Made by a program: the position numbers and the translations under genes. DNA of 8,146 bases from NCBI GenBank assembly GCA_051647125.1, contig JBOFDP010000077.1, positions 1 to 8,146 on the forward strand, read 5' to 3'. Below, piece by piece: positions 1 to 7,015 of the stretch. This stretch comes from JBOFDP01 sp051647125 (GTDB lineage Bacteria; Bacteroidota; Bacteroidia; Chitinophagales; Chitinophagaceae). Each line of letters starts with the position of its first letter. Within the stretch, counting starts at the first letter, position 1. The notes beneath the pieces were generated by a model, which searched no databases, had not been told where the DNA came from, and saw only the letters and a list, made by a program, of their open reading frames with translations.

Positions 1-744
1 ATTCCTCTTGTTGGAAAAAAGTCAGAAAAGAAACATTGGGGAATTTTAGAAAACACTGTTGCTGTTGTTGATTACATCAACAAAGAAAAAAACATAATTC
101 ACGCAATTACAGCGGAAAATAAAGAAGTTGCTTTCTCTCAAATTAAACCTGATCTACAAATTGGAGATTTTGTCACCTCCAAGAGTTACATCAAAAAAGT
201 AAAAGACGAAAAAAGAACAGAACTGCGACAAATTCAGAAAATTGACAAAGGTTCTGTTCTGTCAAAATTCCAAACTCAAATTGCAATTGTTAACGGAGTG
301 AATGGACAAAAACAATTATTTCATTTTATAATCAGTCATAAGTTACAAGGAATTATTAAATTCACAGAAACAAATCTAAAACCAAATGAAGTCGATTTGA
401 TCAAACTTACATTTACCACTAAAACAGATAAAGATAAAAAACTACGTATAAAAATATTAAGTATTGAGCCCACAGAAGAAATAAACATTGATTTACGAAA
501 AGAGATTATTGGGCTTTTAGAAGTAAAGTACAAGAATAGTCATTATGATAATTCTGATGAAAATGGGAAATTCAACAAAATAATTCCAGACTTCGCATTT
601 ATTGAAGAAGATTATTATGTTCCAAACTACCTTTTAGAAAAACACAATATAACTAACGATTGTAGAATAAATGCAAGAGTAATTTATGCAGAGGATAAAA
701 TGCAAGCTCCAAAATGGAAAGTAATAGACCTGCAAAGAATATGA
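1..744 (+). CDS. C-terminal part of a protein with tandem OB-fold/cold-shock-like domains (5' truncated by window)
   Basis: The frame is open from base 1 to a TGA at 742-744, giving 247 residues of a longer protein. I do not recognise a named family. Three consecutive beta-rich units of OB-fold size can be seen: residues ~13-90 (starting HWGILENTVAVVDY, with IGDFV near 56), ~96-163, and ~168-247. The last resembles the cold-shock/Rho RNA-binding pattern: a G-L-L-E-V strand, then PDFAFIEEDYYVPNYLLEKHNI, a charged turn and a final VIDLQRI strand. Cold-shock/S1-like folds bind single-stranded RNA or DNA, so a nucleic-acid-binding role is inferred, not shown. Similar tails occur on large predicted conflict or defence proteins, but the N-terminal part needed to test this is missing. 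By hand count isoleucine is mostly ATT (about 24 ATT to 11 ATA), whereas the foldase gene in this window prefers ATA; this is weak evidence of foreign origin. The in-frame GTG at 298 is not a credible start because coding continues upstream. Confidence 0.72.
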   Translation: MPLVGKKSEKKHWGILENTVAVVDYINKEKNIIHAITAENKEVAFSQIKPDLQIGDFVTSKSYIKKVKDEKRTELRQIQKIDKGSVLSKFQTQIAIVNGVNGQKQLFHFIISHKLQGIIKFTETNLKPNEVDLIKLTFTTKTDKDKKLRIKILSIEPTEEINIDLRKEIIGLLEVKYKNSHYDNSDENGKFNKIIPDFAFIEEDYYVPNYLLEKHNITNDCRINARVIYAEDKMQAPKWKVIDLQRI

Positions 745-794
745 TAAAGTAGCGAATAATATAAAATAAAAACGATCAAAATTTACTTTTTGGT

Positions 795-812
795 GTAAGT
801 TCCGGAACTTGC
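795..812. repeat. Palindrome centred on TTCCGGAA between convergent genes
   Basis: A perfect 14-base palindrome (797-810, AAGTTCC/GGAACTT) extends to 18 bases if a T-G wobble is allowed. As plus-strand RNA it could form a 7-bp stem with a CCGG loop, followed by TAATTTTC, so it may be a weak terminator for the gene ending at 744. It lies 20 bases from the 3' end of tRNA-Ser, so a protein-binding or recombination site is also possible. The symmetry is certain; the function is not. Confidence 0.4.
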
Positions 813-829
813 TAATTTTCAGCATTATT

Positions 830-917
<88 letters not shown>

Positions 918-922
918 ACCGG

Positions 923-930
923 CAAATATA
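923..930 (-). promoter_or_regulatory. Probable -7 promoter element of tRNA-Ser
   Basis: The minus strand reads TATATTTG, an exact match to the Bacteroidota TAnnTTTG -7 consensus. Only five bases separate it from the first base of the mature tRNA, so transcription may start at or next to the tRNA 5' end. No clear TTG -33 element lies at the usual 19-21 base distance. Confidence 0.5.
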
Positions 931-986
931 TAATATTCCCTATAATTAAAAAAATTCTTTTTATAACCCAGCTCCTTTGTATAACT

Positions 987-1793
987 TTATTCACTTTGCT
1001 CAACTACTTCTTTTTCTTCTTCTGTCAACTGTTGTTCCTGCTGTATCGTTTCTCCTTTCTTACCACGCTTTATAACTTGCTGACTTTGCTTAGCTCTTAT
1101 CTTTTCTCTTTGTTTAGAACCCCAATCTCCAGCTTGTTGCCAATCATCAGAAGCTCCCGCATAGTCTCCCATCATCATTTTAGCAAAAGCCCTAGCTCCA
1201 AAAGCTTCAGCATAAGTTTGATGAACATTAGTAGCAAAATTGAGGTTAATAATAGCATCCTCAAAATTATTTAACATAATCTCTGCTATAGCCTTCACAT
1301 AATAAGCCTCCGCATTATTAAATTTTACTGATAATGCTCTATCGCAATCTTGTATAGCTCCTTTATAATCTTTTTTTCGTATGTATACCCTAGCACGATC
1401 TACATACCAAATATCATTAGAAGGATCTATTCCAATTAATTTGGAGTAAGCTCCTATGGCCTTAGGATATTGCCCTAAACCATCATAATTCTCGGCATTT
1501 ATTTTATAATGTTGAATATTTTTATGGTCAGGCTGAGCTGATTTCTTTAAGTCTTCAATAGATTTATCATATTCTCCTACTTTATTATAGCACAAACCTC
1601 TTTTTGAATAAGCCTTTACATAGGAAGGATCTATTTTAATTGCTTTCGTATAAGCCACTATAGCACCTTCATAATCACCCAGAGCATAACGCTCATCACC
1701 CATATTAATATACGAATCTACTCCTGGTTGGGCATATACTTTACCATAAAAAAAATTGCTCCAAACAAGCACAAGAAGTATATAAGGTTTCAT
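987..1793 (-). CDS. Secreted tetratricopeptide (TPR) repeat protein
   Basis: The product is 268 residues. Residues 1-21 (MKPYILLVLVWSNFFYGKVYA) look like a signal peptide, so it is probably exported or periplasmic. About six TPR units fill residues ~25-222, shown by repeated A-Y and alanine-glycine helix patterns such as GDERYALGDYEGAIVAYTKAI and KRGLCYNKVGEYDKSIEDL. A lysine/glutamine/glutamate-rich tail of about 45 residues follows. TPR solenoids serve as protein-interaction scaffolds; the partner cannot be told from sequence. The frame extends upstream to an ATG at 1832, but the ATG at 1793 is preferred because it opens a proper signal peptide and because the upstream ATG lies outside the transcript predicted from the promoter at 1822-1851. 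The gene is divergent from pnuC and probably monocistronic; tRNA-Ser lies 69 bases downstream on the same strand with its own promoter element. Confidence 0.85.
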   Translation of the reverse strand: MKPYILLVLVWSNFFYGKVYAQPGVDSYINMGDERYALGDYEGAIVAYTKAIKIDPSYVKAYSKRGLCYNKVGEYDKSIEDLKKSAQPDHKNIQHYKINAENYDGLGQYPKAIGAYSKLIGIDPSNDIWYVDRARVYIRKKDYKGAIQDCDRALSVKFNNAEAYYVKAIAEIMLNNFEDAIINLNFATNVHQTYAEAFGARAFAKMMMGDYAGASDDWQQAGDWGSKQREKIRAKQSQQVIKRGKKGETIQQEQQLTEEEKEVVEQSE

Positions 1794-1821
1794 TCTACAC
1801 TTTATTGTTATTATCATATCA

Positions 1822-1851
1822 CAAAAATACAATTTGTTTCACATTATACAA
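1822..1851 (-). promoter_or_regulatory. Bacteroidota-type promoter of the TPR gene
   Basis: On the minus strand TTG (1851-1849) is followed after 19 bases by TATTTTTG (1829-1822). Spacing and both elements fit the -33/-7 consensus of Bacteroidota. Transcription would start near 1816, giving a leader of about 23 bases before the ATG at 1793. Confidence 0.6.
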
Positions 1852-1874
1852 TTTTTAATTTAATTTTAACCAAT

Positions 1875-1941
1875 AAAAAACTCTCCTAACTCAAAAAATA
1901 TTTTTGTAGTATTGCTTCGCTCTCCTAATATAAAAAACTCT
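1875..1941. repeat. Short direct repeats flanking the pnuC -7 element
   Basis: AAAAAACTCT occurs at 1875-1884 and 1932-1941, and CTCTCCTAA at 1881-1889 and 1920-1928. The copies bracket the putative -7 element and lie entirely in the leader of the transporter gene. They could be operator half-sites or chance repeats in AT-rich DNA. Confidence 0.35.
1899..1906 (+). promoter_or_regulatory. Probable -7 promoter element of pnuC
   Basis: TATTTTTG matches TAnnTTTG. Start of transcription would be near 1911-1913, leaving a leader of about 30 bases, too short for a riboswitch. No TTG stands at the expected -33 position, so the promoter may be weak or need an activator. Confidence 0.45.
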
Positions 1942-1942
1942 A

Positions 1943-2539
1943 ATGTACTTATTGATTTTAAATTTTAGTTCTACTGAATGGATAGAAATCACTGCGGTAA
2001 TTTTTGGAATCCTTTGTGTATACTTAGAGCGTGATGACAAAAATATATGGCTTTATCCTACAGGCCTCATAAGTACCTGCTTGTATATTTATTTATGTCT
2101 TAATGCGGAGTTGTATGCTGAAGCTTCTCTCAATATATACTACACCATAATGTCTATATGGGGTTGGGTTTTATGGACACGAAAATCAAGCAAATCCTCT
2201 TTAGTAATACAATTTCTTACACCTTTACAAAGGTACCATAGCCTACTCTTATTATTGGTCTTTTGGATAGTCCTTTACCTGTTTCTAAAATATTTTACTA
2301 ATAGTGATGTCCCTATCGCCGATTCTTTCACTGCTGCGGTAGCTTATACTGCTATGATTTTATTTGTGAGAAAAAAAATTGAACATTGGATATTATGGAT
2401 TATTACCAATATCGCTTCTATATTTTTATATTATTATAAAGGATTACAATATACCAGTATACAATTCTTCATATTATTAGGTTTAGCCATTCTTGGTTTA
2501 ATTAATTGGATCAAAATAGAGCGTAAGAATAGGGCATAA
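1943..2539 (+). CDS. pnuC: PnuC-family vitamin/nucleoside transporter
   Basis: The product is 198 residues, normal length for the family. It is very hydrophobic, with about seven membrane segments (roughly 13-28, 36-52, 59-79, 98-118, 125-143, 147-164, 170-188). Family marks are the N-terminal EWIEITAVIFGILCVYL block, the WLYPTGLIST segment, the tyrosine-rich ELYAEASLNIYY stretch and the GWVLW motif at ~74-78. PnuC proteins are inner-membrane facilitators for nicotinamide riboside; relatives called PnuT carry thiamine and are frequent in Bacteroidota. Substrate cannot be settled here: no thiamine or NAD gene is adjacent, and the leader is too short for a TPP riboswitch. The ATG at 1943 places EWIE at the usual distance from the N-terminus. 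No Shine-Dalgarno sequence precedes it, as is normal in this phylum. It is divergent from the TPR gene and probably a single-gene unit, since a new -7 element precedes the next gene. Confidence 0.88.
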   Translation: MYLLILNFSSTEWIEITAVIFGILCVYLERDDKNIWLYPTGLISTCLYIYLCLNAELYAEASLNIYYTIMSIWGWVLWTRKSSKSSLVIQFLTPLQRYHSLLLLLVFWIVLYLFLKYFTNSDVPIADSFTAAVAYTAMILFVRKKIEHWILWIITNIASIFLYYYKGLQYTSIQFFILLGLAILGLINWIKIERKNRA

Positions 2540-2572
2540 AAATATATTATAAAAAATTAATAAGAATTTTTT

Positions 2573-2580
2573 TATCTTTG
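2573..2580 (+). promoter_or_regulatory. Probable -7 promoter element of the foldase-DUF2480 operon
   Basis: TATCTTTG is an exact TAnnTTTG match 33 bases before the ATG at 2614. No clear TTG -33 element is seen in the AT-rich upstream DNA. The leader would be about 28 bases, without a Shine-Dalgarno sequence. Confidence 0.55.
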
Positions 2581-2613
2581 TAAGGGTTTGAACGATAAAC
2601 AAATTACAAAAAT

Positions 2614-4767
2614 ATGTCAATTATACAAACACTTAGAGACAAAGCCGCATGGTTGCTATTTATACTAATTGCATTAGCTTTATTAGGATTTATTTTAATG
2701 GATTATGCAGGTAGAGGTAATGCAGGGAACAACCTCGTAATAGGGAAAATTGATGGTGTTAATATATACTCTCAAAATTTTGAAGTTGTATATAAACAAC
2801 GATTAGAAGTACTTAAACTTATGGGTGTCAATACCTCAAATCAAGAGTTGGTAACCAATGCCTCAAATACCTTATGGCAATTATATGAAAACCAAATAGA
2901 GTTAGAACCCCTTTTTGAGAAAGCAGGATTTACCGTAACTGACCAAGAGGTACAAAAAGTAATCCTGGGTCAATTTCCAGTACAAGAGGTAATAGGAGAA
3001 GTAGCTTTGCAAAATCCAAATACTCGTAGTTATGATCCTAACTACATTACTCAAATGATACAAGCATGGAAAAGTAATAAATTCCCCAATGCCAATATAT
3101 TACTCAATTTTTATAATCAATTTCTAAAAACTGCCATTTTAAAACAAAAATATATGGCTACCTTTTTGATGACGAACAATATACCTGATTGGTTAAAAAA
3201 TGAATATCAAAAAGAAAATATGATAACTACGAATGTAGAATATATAAAAATTCCTTATTATGCTGTTCCTAACAATAATCCTAAAAAAATTACAGAAAAA
3301 GAAGCTGAGAAATTTGCCCAAAAATACCAAGCTTTTTTTCCAAAAGGAGAAAGCAGAACTATAGACTATATATCTTTTAGTGCAGCACCTACATCCCTAG
3401 ATTCTATTGCTTGTTATCAAGATATTGAAGCCATAAAAACAGCCTTTGCACAAGCAAACAATGCAAATTTATTAATAGAGGAATCCCCTACGGTAAGATT
3501 TAATTTTATTAATCAATATTTCCCTGAAAAAACATACAGCGTATTGCCAGAATTTAATACCATAAAAAACCTTCCTATTGGCCAAGTACATGGTGTATAT
3601 ACTGGTCATTTTCAGGAAGAACCTACTTATGAATCAAATTATATATTAGCCAAAATAACCTCTACTACCCTACTACCCGATAGTGTAAAATTTCGTCATT
3701 TATTAATAGCTCTTCCTAAAGAACCTACCGAAGAACAGATTCTTACAGCAAAAGTAAAAGTAGATAGTTTGTATGCAAAATTAAAAAAAGGTGAAAACTT
3801 TCAGGCACTTATTCAACAATATAGTGAGGATCAAGATTCTAAAGAAAAAGGAGGAGAATATATATTGAATTATGAGCAAGGGTTAGGGTTAGATAGTAGT
3901 TTGTTTAATACCCTTTTTAAAGGGAAGGTACGTACTTTGGAATTAGTGAAAACAGCATATGGCTATCATATTATTGAAGTATTATCGCAAACTCATTTTC
4001 AAAAATTATACAAGGTAGCTATAGCCTCTCGGAAGATAGAGGCTAGCCCTGAAACTATTAGCCAGGCAGTTACTAAGGCTTCTCAACTTAAAGCTATAGT
4101 AGGGATGAAATCTACCACATCAAAGTTTATAAATGATGCCCAAAAATTAAATCTAAAAGTAGCTACATCCCAACCCGTACCTAGTTCTATAGCTTCGCCA
4201 TTTGTCAATAATTTATATTCTAAAGAGATACTGGGGTTTATGTATAAAAATGATAAAAATGCCGTAAGCGACCCTATAAAAGTAGGGAATGATTATATAA
4301 TAGCTATTCTTACTAATGTGTATCAAGAAGAAGAAGGTTCTTTACCAGCTATTATAGACTATCTTACGGATAAAGAAAAAAAAGATAATGCCTATGCTAT
4401 GGTCTCTAAGCAAGTAGGTAGCACTAGTTTGCTAGTATCTATAGAAGAGCAATATAAACAAAAAATAGAAATAGCCTCACAAGTAAGTTTCTTAAATTTA
4501 ATGTTTGCCTCTGAAGGGATAGAACCCAATGCTGTAGGTACTTGTTTTAATAGTGCTGCTTGGAATACAGTTTCAAAGCCCATTAAAGGAAATACAGGCA
4601 TCTTTTTTATAAAAACAATACATCAACCCTATATCTTAAAAAATGAAGATTTGAGTACCTTTTTTCTTAATAAAGAAGCAAGTATGATAAATAACGTCTT
4701 TACCAATTTATATAGTAACCTTACCAGAAATAGTACTGTAAAAGATTATAGAAATAAATTTTTATAG
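2614..4767 (+). CDS. ppiD: PpiD/SurA-type membrane-anchored peptidyl-prolyl cis-trans isomerase
   Basis: The product is 717 residues, usual length for Bacteroidota PpiD-like foldases. A short cytoplasmic start (MSIIQTLRDKAAW) leads into one membrane anchor at ~12-30, so the bulk should lie in the periplasm. Residues ~36-230 form the SurA-N/PpiD chaperone region. The parvulin domain spans ~357-460: KFRHLLIAL, the LKKGENFQALIQQYSED helix, the KEKGGEY turn and the closing VKTAYGYHIIEV strand with its histidine. A second chaperone-like region of about 250 residues follows. Family role: helping proteins fold after export across the inner membrane, with proline isomerisation by the parvulin domain. 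Whether this domain is active is not shown; E. coli PpiD's single parvulin domain is reported as inactive. The gene starts a probable operon with the DUF2480 gene 4 bases downstream. Codon use is AT-rich with many ATA isoleucines, like pnuC. Confidence 0.9.
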   Translation: MSIIQTLRDKAAWLLFILIALALLGFILMDYAGRGNAGNNLVIGKIDGVNIYSQNFEVVYKQRLEVLKLMGVNTSNQELVTNASNTLWQLYENQIELEPLFEKAGFTVTDQEVQKVILGQFPVQEVIGEVALQNPNTRSYDPNYITQMIQAWKSNKFPNANILLNFYNQFLKTAILKQKYMATFLMTNNIPDWLKNEYQKENMITTNVEYIKIPYYAVPNNNPKKITEKEAEKFAQKYQAFFPKGESRTIDYISFSAAPTSLDSIACYQDIEAIKTAFAQANNANLLIEESPTVRFNFINQYFPEKTYSVLPEFNTIKNLPIGQVHGVYTGHFQEEPTYESNYILAKITSTTLLPDSVKFRHLLIALPKEPTEEQILTAKVKVDSLYAKLKKGENFQALIQQYSEDQDSKEKGGEYILNYEQGLGLDSSLFNTLFKGKVRTLELVKTAYGYHIIEVLSQTHFQKLYKVAIASRKIEASPETISQAVTKASQLKAIVGMKSTTSKFINDAQKLNLKVATSQPVPSSIASPFVNNLYSKEILGFMYKNDKNAVSDPIKVGNDYIIAILTNVYQEEEGSLPAIIDYLTDKEKKDNAYAMVSKQVGSTSLLVSIEEQYKQKIEIASQVSFLNLMFASEGIEPNAVGTCFNSAAWNTVSKPIKGNTGIFFIKTIHQPYILKNEDLSTFFLNKEASMINNVFTNLYSNLTRNSTVKDYRNKFL

Positions 4768-4771
4768 CCCC

Positions 4772-5266
4772 ATGATAGAAAATAAAATTGCTTCTAGCAA
4801 ATTGATCGTTCTCGATTTAGAAGATTTCTTACCAAAAAAAATACTTACTATTGATTTAAAGCAATTTCTTTTTAAGGAACTCATTCTAAAGGAAAAGGAT
4901 TTTAGAGAAGCCTTAAAATCTTTCGATTGGGCTAATTTTGAAAATCAATATACAGCTATCTATTGTTCTGTAGATGCTGTTATTCCGCATTGGGCTTATA
5001 TCTTACCCTTAGTGTATCTTACGCCCTTAAAAGCACGTTGTGTTGTTGGAAATGAGGCTACTGCTATGCAACATTTTCTAATTGAGAACATTAATCATAT
5101 TGAGAATCAGCATTTTACTAATGAAAAAGTCATTATAAAAGGTTGTGGTAAAGAACATATCCATTCCGGAGCCTACACCGCTATAGCTCAAAAGTTATTG
5201 CCTGTAGTACAATCATTAATGTATGGAGAACCTTGCAGCACAGTACCTATATATAAAAAAATATAA
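4772..5266 (+). CDS. DUF2480 family protein
   Basis: The product is 164 residues, full length for DUF2480, a family essentially confined to Bacteroidota with no established function. Family blocks are LIVLDLEDFLP (11-21), LKEKDFREALKSFDWA (39-54), YCSVDAVIPHWAY (64-76), VIIKGCGK (120-127) and the closing SLMYGEPCSTVPIYK (148-162). Cysteines 65, 125 and 155 sit inside these conserved blocks, with histidines 73, 129 and 131 nearby, so metal or Fe-S binding is a reasonable guess. From memory, the gene often lies near SUF iron-sulfur cluster genes in Flavobacteriia; that context is absent here. No signal peptide or membrane segment, so cytosolic. The ATG stands 4 bases after the foldase stop codon with no promoter between, implying co-transcription and possibly coupled translation. 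It converges on guaB with a 27-base gap lacking a convincing terminator. Confidence 0.88.
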   Translation: MIENKIASSKLIVLDLEDFLPKKILTIDLKQFLFKELILKEKDFREALKSFDWANFENQYTAIYCSVDAVIPHWAYILPLVYLTPLKARCVVGNEATAMQHFLIENINHIENQHFTNEKVIIKGCGKEHIHSGAYTAIAQKLLPVVQSLMYGEPCSTVPIYKKI

Positions 5267-5293
5267 GATAGAACGTTTTAGAATCTCTGTTCC

Positions 5294-6772
5294 CTATTCA
5301 TTGGTAGGACTATAGTTGGGAGATTCGCTGGTAATAGTAATATCATGAGGGTGGCTTTCTCTAATGCCTGCATTTGAAATACGTGTAAACTTTGCCTTAT
5401 GGAGCTTTTTTATGGTAGGAGTGCCACAATATCCCATACCTGCTCTTAAGCCTCCCAATAGCTGAAACATCACCTCCTGTAGCATACCTTTATAAGGTAC
5501 GCGCCCGGAGATACCTTCGGGTACTAATTTTTTTATATCCTCCTCCATATCCTGAAAATATCTATCTTTAGAGCCTTGTTCCATAGCTTCAAGAGAGCCC
5601 ATTCCTCTGTAGGTTTTAAATTTTCGCCCTGAAAAGATAATGGTTTCCCCTGGAGATTCCTCTACGCCGGCAAATAAAGAACCCGCCATAATCGTTGATG
5701 CCCCGGCTGCCAATGCCTTCACGATATCTCCAGAATAACGAATACCGCCATCTGCTATTACAGGAATATGACTACCTTCTATAGCTTTAGACACTTCATA
5801 TATTGCCGACAGTTGAGGAACGCCTATCCCCGCTATCACGCGGGTAGTGCAAATAGAACCCGGACCAATACCTACCTTCACACCATCAGCCCCAGCATCT
5901 ACCAACATTTTGGCAGCATCGCCAGTAGCGATATTCCCTACTACTACCTGCAACTGAGGATATTGAGATTTCACTTTTTTCAACATCTCTACCACCGTCT
6001 TCGAATGCCCGTGTGCCGTATCCATCACAATAGCATCTACCTGAGCATCTACCAATGCCTGTATCCTTTCAAATACATTCGCCGTAATACCTACCCCCGC
6101 AGCCACCCGTAGCCTACCCATTTTATCCTTACTTGCCAAAGGCTTATCTTTAGCTTTAGTAATATCTTTGTAGGTTACCAAGCCCACTAATTTACCTCCT
6201 TTATCTACTACGGGAAGTTTTTCTATCTTATAATTTTGCAGTATTTCCGCCGCCTCTTCAAGGTTAGTGGATTGCGAGGTTGTAATTAAATTATCTTGGG
6301 TCATCACTTCATCTATGCCTCTATGTATATTTTTCTCAAATCTTAAATCTCTATTAGTAACAATACCTTTTAAATATTTTTTATCATCCACCACAGGGAT
6401 CCCTCCTATTTTATATTCCCTCATCAAGGCTAACGCTTCGCCTACAGTAGCCCCTAAACTAATAGTAATAGGGTCATATATCATCCCATTTTCCGCTCTT
6501 TTCACAATGTATATATGTTTGGCTTGGTTCGCTATGCTCATATTTTTATGCACCACGCCCATGCCACCCTCTCGGGCTATGGCTATTGCCATTTTAGATT
6601 CCGTAACCGTATCCATAGCGGCGGAAAGAATAGGAGCTTTGAGCTGAATGGTTTGGGTGAAAAAAGTGCTGAGGTTTACATCTCTAGGTAATATTTCTGA
6701 ATAAGAAGGTATAAGTAATACATCATCGAAAGTAACCCCCTCCATAATAATTTTATCGGCAATAAATGACAT
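5294..6772 (-). CDS. guaB: Inosine-5'-monophosphate dehydrogenase
   Basis: The product is 492 residues, typical for bacterial IMPDH. It oxidises IMP to XMP with NAD+, the committed step of guanine nucleotide synthesis, in the cytosol as a tetramer or octamer. The barrel begins with the family signature GVTFDDVLLIPSYSEILPR (12-30) and APILSAAMDTVTE (46-58). Two CBS domains are inserted at ~98-205. The catalytic loop GIGPGSICTTR (301-311) carries nucleophile Cys308. IMP-binding segments DGGIRYSGD (341-349) and YRGMGS (388-393) are intact, and the mobile flap contains GRVPYKG (423-429) with the Arg424/Tyr427 pair that activates water. All key residues are present, so the enzyme should be active. 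The ATG at 6772 gives the normal N-terminus; Met10 is a less likely alternative. The gene appears monocistronic, with a -7 element at 6807-6814 and no guaA nearby. Confidence 0.98.
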   Translation of the reverse strand: MSFIADKIIMEGVTFDDVLLIPSYSEILPRDVNLSTFFTQTIQLKAPILSAAMDTVTESKMAIAIAREGGMGVVHKNMSIANQAKHIYIVKRAENGMIYDPITISLGATVGEALALMREYKIGGIPVVDDKKYLKGIVTNRDLRFEKNIHRGIDEVMTQDNLITTSQSTNLEEAAEILQNYKIEKLPVVDKGGKLVGLVTYKDITKAKDKPLASKDKMGRLRVAAGVGITANVFERIQALVDAQVDAIVMDTAHGHSKTVVEMLKKVKSQYPQLQVVVGNIATGDAAKMLVDAGADGVKVGIGPGSICTTRVIAGIGVPQLSAIYEVSKAIEGSHIPVIADGGIRYSGDIVKALAAGASTIMAGSLFAGVEESPGETIIFSGRKFKTYRGMGSLEAMEQGSKDRYFQDMEEDIKKLVPEGISGRVPYKGMLQEVMFQLLGGLRAGMGYCGTPTIKKLHKAKFTRISNAGIRESHPHDITITSESPNYSPTNE

Positions 6773-6806
6773 CTCTAAATAGCTTTAATAAACAATTTAT
6801 TGCACG

Positions 6807-6814
6807 CAAATCTA
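6807..6814 (-). promoter_or_regulatory. Probable -7 promoter element of guaB
   Basis: The minus strand reads TAGATTTG, an exact TAnnTTTG match, 34 bases before the guaB ATG. Start of transcription would be near 6800. No TTG -33 element is evident. The short leader leaves no room for a purine riboswitch. Confidence 0.5.
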
Positions 6815-6890
6815 CACCTATTTTTTGATAATATAATTTTATTTCTACTTATGAAACAATCCGCCTGTTGCTGATGATTTTATATGAATA

Positions 6891-6922
6891 TAAAAAAGAA
6901 GCCAATCTTTCAATTGACTTCT
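6891..6922 (-). terminator. Rho-independent terminator, minus strand
   Basis: Arms 6897-6906 and 6913-6922 pair over 10 bp around a 6-base loop. As minus-strand RNA the single mismatch becomes a U-G wobble and the stem is followed by UUUUUAUAUU; on the plus strand it is a C-A mismatch and no U-run follows. It therefore works leftward, ending transcription that crosses the decayed gene to its right, ahead of the guaB promoter. Confidence 0.75.
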
Positions 6923-6990
6923 AAAAAAACAACAATGACTCTAAGGTCTACAACATTCATCCTATCCAATTAATGGTCTGTATAAAGAAC

Positions 6991-7015
6991 AGCATTTCAT
7001 TTTCTGTGAAATGCT
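6991..7015 (-). repeat. 9-bp inverted repeat at the 3' end of the decayed gene
   Basis: AGCATTTCA (6991-6999) and TGAAATGCT (7007-7015) pair perfectly around a 7-base loop. The stop codon of the last coding fragment (TGA, 6999-6997) lies inside the stem. On the minus strand GTTCTTTAT follows, a poor U-run, so at most a weak terminator; the better one is about 70 bases further on. Confidence 0.4.

Noticed and set aside
298..744. Gene starting at GTG 298
   Set aside because: The same frame is open and protein-like back to base 1, so the gene is longer and simply cut by the window.
996..1274. Plus-strand ORF opposite the TPR gene
   Set aside because: Low-complexity Phe/Leu/Ser translation, a shadow of the TPR-coding strand.
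1794..1832. Upstream in-frame ATGs (1832 and 1817) for the TPR protein
   Set aside because: They overlap or precede the predicted transcription start and would bury the signal peptide; the ATG at 1793 gives a clean one.
1907..1942. TPP riboswitch before the PnuC-type gene
   Set aside because: The leader is only about 30 bases and has none of the conserved THI-box sequence.
4392..4601. Minus-strand ORF inside the foldase gene
   Set aside because: Antisense to a well-supported coding region, with no promoter or family resemblance.
5768..6647. Two plus-strand ORFs opposite guaB
   Set aside because: Both lie antisense to conserved IMPDH sequence and have compositions expected of shadows.
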